From contig VXAI01000020.1 in NCBI GenBank assembly GCA_013399305.1, forward strand, positions 3,782,371-3,846,370: a stretch of DNA of 64,000 bases. Direction: 5' to 3'. Shown here piece after piece: positions 38,027 to 48,428 of this stretch (position 1 is its first letter; each line of letters starts with the position of its first letter). The position numbers and the translations under genes were made by a program. Origin of the DNA: Rostratula benghalensis (Eukaryota > Chordata > Aves > Charadriiformes > Rostratulidae). A model generated the notes under the pieces. It was given only the letters and a program-made list of their open reading frames with translations, was not told where the DNA came from and made no database searches.

Positions 38027-40344
38027 ATAATCTTCACTGACCTATTCCTGGTAGTTGGAATCTCTTCACAGGGGTAATGGTTTCTGTGTATCCCTTGATA
38101 TACCTTCTATCACAGACAGTGCACCTGTGGAGCTGGTGTATAGCTTCAGCTTGTTGGGCTTGATGGGCAAATACCCATCAGAACCTCCTACTATTTCACC
38201 AAAATTAAAGCAGTGCAGCACTAACAGGTTAATTGAAGAAGAGGGAAATGATAGCTGAGAAAATAGAATAATATTTTTCAGTTGCTACTGAAATTTTGAA
38301 AACTTTACTTATTACAGGATTATAATAAACTGTAAACTCAGTTCCAGAGTCTCTGTTTCAGAAGAAATTACTAATGTATCAAAAACACAGCAGGTTGGAA
38401 GGAACACTTAGCACAGATAAGGAAGTGTTCATTCCCTCTTGGGGCTTAAAACCAGGGATTTTTAGAGCACTATGTATGTTTTCCTTCCTCTCCTTCACAA
38501 AATGTTATTTTTTTTTCTTCAGAATAATTTTTCTTCTGAATAAGTGCTAAATAATAGGATTTCAAATTTCTGTTTTGCCTGTGAACTGCTGTCACTAGTG
38601 ATGCCAGTAGCAGCAACTCCAGCTATGTACATATGGATCAGAGGCGTTCAGCTGCCTAGAAGGCATTTAGGGTCCAGTTTGCTATAGGTCATGTGCAACC
38701 ACATGGGAAGGAGTATAGTGTGTCTTTTGTGTATTCAGAAGAGACTTTTTGGAGGCATAATTACTGCTACTAATTTTGAAAGTTGGAAAACAATTGGAAG
38801 CACTTCAGCACAACAGCATGCAGTCTGTGTTTGATTATGTGTTTATCCAGCAATGTGTTAGTAGCTCAGGTACAAGTAGCAGCATGCCATTTTTTTAGCA
38901 GAATTTTTTTTCAGTGAATAGCTACCAGGGTTTTACATGTCTGTGGCTACTGATACATATACTAGTTAATTTAAATTCTCTCAGATATGTCGATAATTGA
39001 TTAGGTAAAATTTACAGTCACGATCATATAAAAGCATACCATGCAGCACACGTGACAAACATTAGTGCCTCCCAGTTGCCAGCATGTGTTTTTTTTCATA
39101 ATACTTTTTGAAACAGAGAAATACCTTTCTTGTATGACTGACTTAGAGAACCTGGCCTGCACAGGTAATTTATTGCAGAGAAAAATACAAAAGCCAGGTT
39201 TGCTGATGCTCAACTGGAAACTTTAAACACTGCTTTGTTAAGTCTTTCCATGATCTACATTTTGAGAGTCTGTACTCTCAAAGTCCATAGAAAGATGGAT
39301 TACTAAATATGCACATACACTATTTGTGTACTTGTTTTTCTTCCATTTCTTTTTGTCTCCAGTGGTTCTTTGGCCTAATGGTCAATTTCAATCAATCACA
39401 TTTGAAAGTGTCATAAAAGTCTCAATAACATTCTACATGCTTTTTTTGAAACCCAAGGTAAGGCAGAGATGAACAGGGTGCAGTACAACTCATTAGTTCA
39501 GCAGCAGCAGTTTGGCCAGTCAATATGTGTGTACAGGCCAGCTAATCAGCTCATGTGTAGCTCCAAACCAGTCTCAGTATTTGAAGTTTCCTTATTGTTA
39601 TGTGCCATGAAGAATTGGGTTATTATGTGACCTGGCTCAGATGCAGATATCCACTATAGACACTGCTAGAAGACAGGTTCTTTTTTTATGAATGAGTCAG
39701 CAAAGTGTCATCAGGTCTGCATAATTTGGTGGCTCTCTTAGGAATAAAAAATGAAAATATTTTCAAGAATAAATGCCAGCCAGTAAATCATTGTTGGGTT
39801 TTGAAAAATACTGACCTCAGCATGGCTTCCATGCATGCATGCAGCAACCCTGCTAATCCACTGCAATACAACTGCATGACTTTATCTTGTAGGCATTTTT
39901 GAAAATGCATGTTACTCTGTATTCTGCTTCATACAGTTGTAACACCATTTTGAGACTGACAGAACTTACTAAGTTTGTAAGACTCCAACTATGTTTTGCT
40001 TCAGTTAGATCCCCTAGTTTGGAGCTCCTCAGTAGTGGTAGTGCTTATGCAGAGCCAAATACAACTGACGTTCCTATACTCAGAAGCTTCCATACTGCTT
40101 TTAGAGCTAGGGTCATCAAAGAGTGCAGGACACAGTAGGGCCATTAGTAGCTCCAGTTTTCCCCTAGTGGAATAATTATCCTGTCAACTAATAAAAGCCT
40201 GCCAAAGTTACTGTAGTACCAATAAAATTACTTTGGAAAAAGTTTGTTCCCAGGCTCCAGATGAATGTCTTAGTATCCCAGATAACTATTTTTTTTTTCC
40301 ATTTACTTTTCTGGTGCTCTAAAACCAATGTGTTGTTTTGAGGG

Positions 40345-40360
40345 AAAAAAAAAAAAAAAA
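40345..40360. repeat. A16 homopolymer
   Basis: Sixteen consecutive A residues. Confidence 0.9.
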
Positions 40361-43300
40361 GAATAGTAATATAAAATAGAATTCTATTCAGGGTCTCCCA
40401 CTGAGCTTGTCACCTTGGTTGCTTAACATCTTGAAGTACATCAAGTAATTGGACTGGTGGTCTTAACTCTATGTCTCTCCTTTGAGGTTCTTTGTATGTG
40501 GTTTACTTTTCCTCTGCTGAGTCTGTTTTCTGTAGCTAGCTGCTTCTGTATTCTGTTTGGAGGTTTTTGCCTTCTGCTTAGTTTTGTATCTAAATTTCAC
40601 TTCTAATTTATTTCTATATAGCTCTAGCTCCCCAGTGCTGCCTGAGGACATGAAAAGATGATACAGTACCATTAGTGTATTAATGTACAATAATACTGAG
40701 CTTACGGTATCAAAGTAATCCTCATTGATTGGTGTCTCCAAAGAAATGAAAGAGAGAATAACATATTAAGCAGTACAGTTTGCCTCCAGCAGGAGCTTTA
40801 GCCATTATTACATTGCCAGGGACCACCTCAGTAGCTGTATTTTGGTGACCGAGGGACATCAGTAGCCAGCCTTATTGAGAGAAAAGTTGCTTGTTTGGTT
40901 TTTTTTCCTATGCCTATGTAGGTGTTCCCTGTGATGCAACTCATAGATTGTATCCATTGTATTAAAACAATTTGTACAATTTACTGCCTGCAGCTAGGTT
41001 GTTTTTTGTTTTGGTTTGATTTATTCTTTCTCATATGTTTATTCATTTATATTGTTGGTTTTTAGGTATTATTTATGTTTTCCCTTTACCTTTTTGTTTT
41101 TCTCTCAGCCTACAAGAAATCATTTTAATTAGAGCTGCATAAAAGACAGTGTACCAAGCACGTCTGCAATTTCTTGGTCATCTAAAGATTTTGATCACAG
41201 ATGCAAAACTAAACAGAAAACAAAACAAAATAAAACACGTCCCAGTCTTTCTCCTCTTGGATAGGGTGTGGAATTGAACAATATGTTTACACATTACAAG
41301 AAATGATACTTACACATTTTCATAGGCAAATGAGACAATAGAGTCTATGCAATTTTAGTCCCCGGAGCAGCACCAAGTCAGGAGAAAATATCTAGAGCAA
41401 TAGGATAACAACAATTTTTAAGTCATGTCAAGGAGCAGCAGGGCCATCTCTGCTTCAGGGTTCAGGGTGTTGGGAGCCAGGGGTGATAACACAGCTGATA
41501 TGGCAGCACCCTCAGCCCCCAAAAATATCCCTATGGTATACCCCAGCAAGAATAGCAGAGCAGGTCCAATGATGGCACCAGGGTCAGCCACAGCACAGTG
41601 ATTGCTGGTAAATTCACAGAGATGAGGTAGTTCTGAGGTCAGGCCAGAAAGTCACTTCAGAGACTTCTTATGACTACCTGATCCCACAAGTACTAGGCCC
41701 TGCCCTAGCTGCTACAACATGCTGATATCTCCCCACTCACAACTCTCATTTTGGTACTTATCAATGAGTTAATTTGTAAACTGTGGAATAAAGACTGAGT
41801 ATAGACTGCATGATTTCATACAAGGTAAGATTTTAAATCAAAATGGAATGTGATACTAGGTCAAATGTATTTATCAACATGATTGTCTATGACAAAAAAA
41901 ACCCCAAAAAACTTATAGTCTTGTCAACAGGAAAAAAATTGCCTGCAAACTATACATTTCTTGAAAACATGTTGACTGGCATTAAAATTACATTTTTAGC
42001 TTCTAATTCTTTTATGTTAGAGTCCTAATTTAGACTTCCACTATTTTGCACAATTTTCATTATTCTTCCATTACTGATGTCAATATGCAGAGCTCTGGGT
42101 CATCCCTTTTGCCAAGCTAATGTGAGAATTATGTTGACAGTCCTCTAATCTCTTGAAATTCTGACAGTTTTTCAGGGTTTTTGTAAATCAACACCAGTGC
42201 ATGAAGGTAGCAGTAGGGAGAACTCCTGTAAAGAAGCCATCTAGTTTTAGGGCAATAGTCTAAGAACTCCTAAACCAGTTAATTTTCCCCACACAGAGTG
42301 TACAGGAGTATATTCCCATATCACACTGCGTGCTGCATCTGGTAGGCTTTAATCTTTTTAGCATTCCTTCCCTCCATTCACAGCTTTCTCCACAGTTAAG
42401 GGATGACTTGCCAGTTTTTTTCTATGGAGCCAAGTTCTGGTGTTGACTTTCAACTCCAACCTTTCAATCTGCATTCTGGGAAGTTATTACTTGTATATTA
42501 GATACCCAGTCTATTTCAGATGGGATCCTTTCCACAGGATCCTTAAAAGGATAATCACGATTAGCAGAGTTAGTTCTTCATTGGGATGCTATATTTTGAG
42601 AAGTTTCCTTTACCATCTTTATCTTCAGGCACATTTACTCACTTCTGTCTCTATGAACCAGACCAATACTCAAATCTCTTAACATCTTTGCCCTATACAC
42701 TCTTTTAAGAATCACCAGGATCTAAAGGATTGTTTTCTCTTTTTGTCACAGCCTATATTGAAACATGTTTTGTGTTTCAGTAGCCTGCACCCTCTCTCTT
42801 TTTTTAGACCTACTGCAAAGAAACTAGCACAGTTCTGTTGTTAGAAAGGTTTATTCCTTTCTCTTTTCAATCTTTCTGAATTTCAACTGGCTTCTAGAGC
42901 TTCACATGTCTATCATCAGATTTGCTAGGCCAGATCATAATTATGTGTGTCTGTCACCGCACTGTCTGAATACAACTTCTTGCTCCATCCTAATTACATG
43001 TCATCTGATAAGTCTTCTCTAGACTTTTCTCCATGACAAGTGAGCAGACCTTCAACAACTTGAAAAAACTCCCTCTGTGATAAAGTAGAATGGAACACTG
43101 CTTACTGCATTTTTCCTTTGCGTAGCTGTGTTTGGCAATGCTCTAAAGGACCTATCTCAGGTCATTTCACAACCTTGATGTCCTGATTTTTTATGGGAAA
43201 GGTCTTTTATCCTGTTGCTCCACACCGAGCACTGTCAATAGATGTATGTCTGCCTTGTGCCTGTATTGGTGCTGGATAGTTATCTTTTATCTACTGTGGA

Positions 43301-43714
43301 ATTCATCTTCTATCTCCAGTTACTCCAAATGATTTCTCTTCATGACTGAAGGGCTGAGAAGTGCTTCAGAACTCACAGGTAGCTAGGCTTCCCAGTAAGA
43401 GCAGCTCTTACTTCAGAGTCTGGTTCTATCACTTCAGACTGTGAGCTTTAGATGTAACTATCTAAGAGACAAAAGCATTTATTGATTAAGCAACACACTA
43501 ATGAGAAGCAAATAAACCAACTCTAAGATCAATAAACTAATTAATAAAAATATTGTTATTATTAAATTACAGTTAGTAATTTTGCATAAATGTTGTTCCC
43601 CAAGCAACACTGCCTTGCATGGTATCACTAACGTTATGTAGGTATAGGTGGCCTTACAAGACTACACACTCCAAAATTCTCCCCGATCTATCTCATCCTT
43701 GATGATGACGTATC

Positions 43715-43743
43715 ATTTGCCTTATATATGTCATAAGGCAAAT
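43715..43743. repeat. Perfect inverted repeat, 10-bp arms and 9-base loop
   Basis: ATTTGCCTTA (43715-43724) pairs exactly with TAAGGCAAAT (43734-43743) around TATATGTCA. It could form a small hairpin or be a dimeric binding site. No transposon ends or gene are seen beside it. Confidence 0.85.
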
Positions 43744-46571
43744 AATCCATCGTTAACCTTTGCTCCTCTACATAGTTCCAGCTGAGAACAAGCAGTTTCT
43801 TCTTGTCTCTGCAAATAGTCTGTGTAACAGAGAAATAGAGTAAAACATTTTTTATACTCTCCCTTTGTGCTCACGCAGTGTCCTTTCCCTTGAATTACTT
43901 TAATGACTCTCTTGGTTACCTGGAGAGGCCTGAGCTACCTATAATGCCAGGTGCTCCATAGTGACCTCTTGCTCACAGTTGTGCTGGGCCACTGGCCCGG
44001 ATTTACAGTGACCAGAGCAATTCACAAAAGATCATTCCTAAATGTTCTGCTATGCCATCTTAACCATCATAACCTCAGGAATATTGTCTTGGTGTCCTCC
44101 CTATATTCAGACCTTGGGTATGTGTTCAAATCATTGTAGATGTGAAATCTACCAAGTGCCCCTTATTGCCTCCAGAGGGACCATTGTTATCTTTGAGATT
44201 TCAGCAGCTGTCCTTTGCTGCTGCTCAACAACTTTGATCTGATTCTGTGACAGAAGTCTGAACTTCTCAGCCATCTTTAAGATGTGGAGGGGAAGTGGCT
44301 AATGGGATCTAATTGCTTTCATTTCTTTATCAGTCAACTCACTTCAGATATCACAAGACCAGTCTTATCTGAAAGATTCTTTGTTCTTTCAAGAATCTCA
44401 GCCTTTGCTTGCTTTTGTAGGAAAAGTGCCATTTTAAAGCAGTCCACCTATAAGTTACCCCAGGCAACACTGACCAGCTTCTCCTAAGACGATTTGTATT
44501 TACATTTTGCTTCTCATTCATACTGTCCAGAAAGATTGCTTCCTTTCTGCTTTCTTGCATGCGTTTTTGTCCTCAGGAGGTGGGTCCCTCTACAACTGCT
44601 TCCTAACTGCTGCCTCAATGAACTATGCAGCTTTGCTGGTCCATAGAGCTTATAAACACATGAGACCAGTCAGTTATGAAATTTACTTCCAGGAAACCTC
44701 ATCTCATCAAAAAAATATGAAATGAGAGACCTAAAAATGTGTATAACAAATACACTGATAATTTATATTAATGTTTTGGCAATGAAGTATTCACTTCGTT
44801 TCAGGTTCCTCTCATAGTTTTCTGATAGCACTTTATAGAAGCAAAATGTAAGCAGACTCACATAAGTACCAGAAAACAGACAAATAGAGAAAAGAAAAGA
44901 GGGATTTTTGAAAGTCCAGGTCCTGGAGACAGAAGATGCCATTACAGAATCTGTTAAATAATTTCCTACCTAAATTTCACTGAACCATGAGCAGCTTTAA
45001 TGACCTAAAATGCTACCATTTTGAGGCATGGACAAGAGCGATCACTTGCTGCATAGAAAATAATGTGAAGTCTTCTCAGATCACTGAGATTTACTAGGGA
45101 CGCAAAAGGAGAGTACGAGAGTACTGTTCATATATTCTTACCTGTCTGTGTATCAATTTACCTAACTTTAGAAGCTGATTACCAAACCATTAGCTGAAAT
45201 CTAATAATGGCAAAACTGTCTGATAGCATAAAATTACTAAAAGAAAAGACAGAAATTATATCAATTTTCTTGTCTGAAATACCTTAGGGAGGTAACTATA
45301 TTGTGCCCTGATAGCACCTGTGGTCATAACCATCCTTCACATGAATCTTTCAAAATGGCTTTCACATGATTTAAGGGCAAGAAGAAGTCATTTTGGGGAT
45401 TTACTCACACTTCTCAGTTGACACCGTTCCTATTTTTCTCACACAATCATATAACATAATCATTTTTTAACTTATTTAAAAACAGTTAGGTGTCCTGACC
45501 CTACCAATTCTACAGAGAGCTTGTTGCCACCTTGTTGCCAGTGGAATTTTGACTGCATAAAGAGATGGGATAATAAGTAAATGTTGTCATAATTAAACTT
45601 GCATAACATCAATCAATTTTTAAAATAAATGTTAATGGCAAGTGACGTTAACTTCACAGTCTGGGATTATGAAAGAAAAGGTAGCATAGGATTCTACATA
45701 AAGCAGTAAATTGTTAAAAAATATGAAGGAACAAAATTAAACAAAACAATCATTACCCTTACCTGAAACCAGGACACCTTCTCCATAAGTGTTCACAAAC
45801 TTGAATAATGAACAATTTTCATAAGAAGACATATGGTGTGTGAACCAATAGCTTATGTGAAATCTTTCATGCTCTATAATAATGTTTGATGTCCATGGAG
45901 ATCTTACACAAATCAGCATGCTGTTTTACACCAGATGCTCAGACATGGATACACATAGAACTGGGAGCAATAGGCCTACCAGGCCAATGACACCGTGTTG
46001 TATCCCCACTGTAGCAGAAACAAGTAATATGGGGTGTTGGAATTGGACATTGACTGTTCATTCAGAGCTACATAAAGGAACTAAAGTGAATTTGGTGGAA
46101 ATTGCCCAAGCAAAAAGAAAGGATATAGAAGCTGCAACAAGTTTACATTCTTACTTCTTCGGAGGAAAGAGACAAACATAAGGATGAAAAAGCAGATTTT
46201 TCCAGTATGTTTTATTTTTGAATGTTTACACAAAACCGAATAAAAGTATTTTTTTCCTAGAGGGATGATTTCCTGTGTGATCACTAATTCTCTGGGCTGA
46301 CTTACAGGATGGAATGTGTCAATCCAATCAGCAAGCCACTTTTGTACATGTGTGCTGTAGATGCTGTCTGTGAAGTGCTGCCTGTGCTATTGGATTTAAA
46401 AAGCAGAGCAGCTTCAGGAGTTTTTAACTCTGCATGACTGCTGGCTAGGGATTTGAAAAGAAAAGAAAACTGCAAGAGGAAATTGGTTTGGACAAGAAGA
46501 GCTTCTGTACATAATTCTCATTAATTTGAAGATGAAATGCAGTCTCTTAGAAACAAAAAAAAGATACTGTG

Positions 46572-47045
46572 TCATGGCTTACTCAATATGGTGATTGCTA
46601 TGGGATTCAGCCCCATTTTCACAGAATCACAGAATGATGTGGGGTGGAAGGGACCTCCAGAGATCATCTGGTCCAACCTCACTGTCAAGGCGGGTCCCAC
46701 TAGAGCAGGTTGCACAGGAACTTGTCCGGGTGGGTTTTGAATATCTCCAGAGACAGGCTCCACCACCTCTCTGGGCAGCCCGTTCCAGTGTTCTGCTGCC
46801 CTCAAAGAAAAGAAGTTCTTCCTCATATTTAGATGGAACTTCCTGTGTTCAAGTATGTGCCCAGTTCCTCTTGTCCTGTCCCTGGGCACCACCAAAAAAA
46901 TACTGGCCCCATCCTCTTGACACCCACCCTTTAAATATTTATAGGCACTAATCTGATACTCCCTCCGTTTTCTGTTCCCCAGACTAAAAAGACCCGAGTG
47001 CCTCAGCCTTTCCTCATAAGAGAGATGTTCTAGTCCCCTAATCAT
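46572..47045 (-). pseudogene. CR1 ORF2 C-terminal region
   Basis: The - strand frame encodes IRGLEHLSYEERLRHSGLFS, then YKYLKGGCQEDGA and FHLNMRKNFFSLRAAEHWN, which is the C-terminal part of the CR1 reverse-transcriptase protein beyond the catalytic core. Near residue 110, just after REVVEP, the frame shifts. The true CR1 frame would end in NLL and a TAG complementary to 46700-46702, but the frame given here reads on through the 3' UTR and out past the element end at 46620 to a stop at 46572. The last 45 or so residues are therefore not CR1 protein. It is not functional: the upstream parts are in other frames. Confidence 0.9.
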
Positions 47046-47160
47046 CTTTGTAGCCCTTTGCTCTTCTCCAGCAGTTCCCTTTCCTTCATGAACTGGGAAA
47101 CCCAGAACTGGACACAGTAATCCAGAGGGGGCCTCACCAGTACTGAGTAGAGGGGGATGA

Positions 47161-47373
47161 TCACCTCACCTCCCAAGTCCTACTCACCACGCTGTTCCTG
47201 ATACAGGCCAGGATTCTGTTGGCCTTCTTGGCCGCCTGGGCACACTGCTGGCTCACGTTCAGCTGACAGTTGACCAACACTCCCCGGTCCTTTTCTGCCA
47301 GGCAGCTCTCCAGCCACTCTTCCTCAAGTTGGTACCGCTGAAGTTGTTGTGACCCAAGCGCAGGATCTGGCAC
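47161..47373 (-). pseudogene. CR1 ORF2 fragment, post-catalytic region
   Basis: The - strand frame reads [19 protein letters not shown] and [20 protein letters not shown], a block that follows the catalytic palm in CR1 reverse transcriptase. It lies between the FADD motif (47486-47497) and the C-terminal fragment (46572-47045) in the expected order. Frameshifts separate it from both. It is part of the same dead element. Confidence 0.88.
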
Positions 47374-47479
47374 TTGGCCTTATTGAACATCATTCCATTG
47401 GCCTCAGCCCATTGATCCAGCCCGTCAGATCCCTCTGCAAATCCTATCTACCCTCAATCAGACCAACATACCCACCTAA

Positions 47480-47813
47480 CTTGGTGTCATCTGCAAACTT
47501 ACTGAGGGTGCACTCAGTCCCCTTATGTAGATCATTGATGAAGATGTTAAACAGAACCAGCCCCAATACCAAACCCTGGGATACACCCTTATGACCAGCT
47601 GCCAACTGGATTTAACTCCATTTAGCACCACTCTCTGGACCCGGCCCTCCAATCAGTTTTTAACCCAGCAGAGTACTCTCATCCAAGCCATGGACAATCA
47701 GTTTCTCCAGGAGGATACTGTGGGAGACTGTATCAAAGGCCTTGCTAATGTCCAGGTAAACAACATCCACATCCTCTCCTTCATCCACCAAGTAGGTCAC
47801 TGTCATAGAAGAT
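47480..47813 (-). pseudogene. CR1 reverse-transcriptase palm with FADD motif
   Basis: Read on the - strand from about 47813, this begins with a VDEGEDVDVVYLDI-type motif, followed by SKAFDTVSH, then a stop where the conserved downstream block starts, then [20 protein letters not shown] and [12 protein letters not shown]. The YLDI..KAFD block and FADD correspond to the A and C motifs of reverse transcriptases and carry the catalytic aspartates. At least one in-frame stop and several small indels interrupt it. The junction at about 47813 joins this domain to a segment that should lie far upstream of it in CR1. Confidence 0.85.
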
Positions 47814-47968
47814 CTTTCTGTTCCCCACCCTTATCTGCTAGTTCAGGAATCTGGGTACTCAGGGGACAACCAACTCCACTACTAAAGATTGAGATAAAGA
47901 AGTAATTAAATACCTCAGCCTTCTCCTCATCCTTGGTCACTACGTTGCCTCCCACATCCAGTAGAAGA
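47814..47968 (-). pseudogene. Misplaced CR1 linker segment (upstream of reverse transcriptase)
   Basis: The - strand from 47968 reads LLDVGGNVVTKDEEKAEVFN and continues to GGEQKDLL near 47814. In CR1 the VTKDEEKAEV block precedes the fingers domain. Here it follows the fingers (47969-48428) and precedes the palm. All pieces lie on the same strand, so this is an order change and not an inversion. Confidence 0.8.
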
Positions 47969-48257
47969 TGTCAAGGTAGACAACATCCACCACCCTCCCC
48001 TCATCTGTCAATCCAGTCATGCCATCATAGAAGGCTATTGGGTTAGTCAGACATGATTTCCCCTCGTTGAATCCGTGTTGACTACTGCTGACAGGTTTCT
48101 TTTCCTCTATATGCCTTGAGATGATGCCCAGAATGAGACATTCCAACATCTTTCCAGACATGAGTGTGAGGCTGACCAGGCTGTAGTTGCCTCGGTCTTC
48201 CTTCTTCCCCTTTTTGAAGACTGGTATGACATCGGTTTTCCTCCAGTCCTCAGGCAC
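47940..48257 (-). pseudogene. CR1 reverse-transcriptase fingers domain
   Basis: The - strand frame reads MPEDWRKTDVIPVFKKGKK, NYSLVSLTLMSGKMLE and SSQHGFNEGKSCLTN, then VDVVYLDI. These are the conserved fingers blocks of CR1 reverse transcriptase and are open over about 95 codons. After VVYLDI the frame runs straight into the misplaced linker segment, so the last eight residues are a junction artefact. Upstream, the match continues out of frame to about 48428, including a block equivalent to the start of the reverse-transcriptase domain. The MTGLTDEG form here differs from the VTYLVDEG form in the palm copy, which may mean that two subfamilies are involved. Confidence 0.9.
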
Positions 48258-48428
48258 CTCTCCTGTTCTCCAGCACCTTTCAAAGATGATGGAGAGTAGC
48301 CCAGCAATGATTTATGCCAGCTCCCTCAGCACTCATGGGTACATCCCATCAGGACTTGCTGATATCCATTGTATTTAACTGTTCTCTAACGTGATCTGTC
48401 TCGAACAAGGGGGAGTCTTCTCTGCAAG

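Larger units (their letters stand above)
38027..46619. other. Noncoding stretch
   Basis: No gene recognised. It contains an A16 run (40345-40360), an alternating purine-pyrimidine CATGCATGCATGC near 39830-39843, a GC-richer block (about 41400-41720) and a palindrome (43715-43743). The segment 42780-44720 is pyrimidine-rich on + with several 60-70-codon frames on both strands. It might be an old transposon, but I could not assign it. Confidence 0.45.
46620..48428 (-). mobile_element. CR1 LINE, 1.8 kb, 5'-truncated and internally rearranged
   Basis: This is the largest repeat in the window. Its 3' end lies at 46620, where two CACAGAAT octamers (46620-46635) are the complement of ATTCTGTG. It continues toward higher coordinates through the 3' UTR, the ORF2 C-terminus, the reverse-transcriptase palm with the catalytic FADD motif (codons complementary to 47486-47497), and the fingers domain to about 48428. 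The 5' UTR, ORF1 and endonuclease are absent. The segments are not in canonical order: a block from upstream of the fingers (about 47814-47968) sits between the fingers and the palm, and the sequence encoding VDEG..VDVVYLDI occurs twice (47748-47813 and 47969-48035). Several stops and frameshifts make it inactive. Many + strand open frames over this interval are antisense shadows. Confidence 0.95.

Noticed and set aside
46320..46445. Promoter-like CCAAT words and a TTTAAAAAG TATA-like box
   Set aside because: Single weak motifs in AT-rich DNA. No downstream transcript or coding exon, and the CR1 copy that follows lies on the other strand.
46595..48378. Many + strand frames such as 46595-46951, 47349-47594 and 47591-47905
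   Set aside because: Antisense shadows of the - strand CR1 element.
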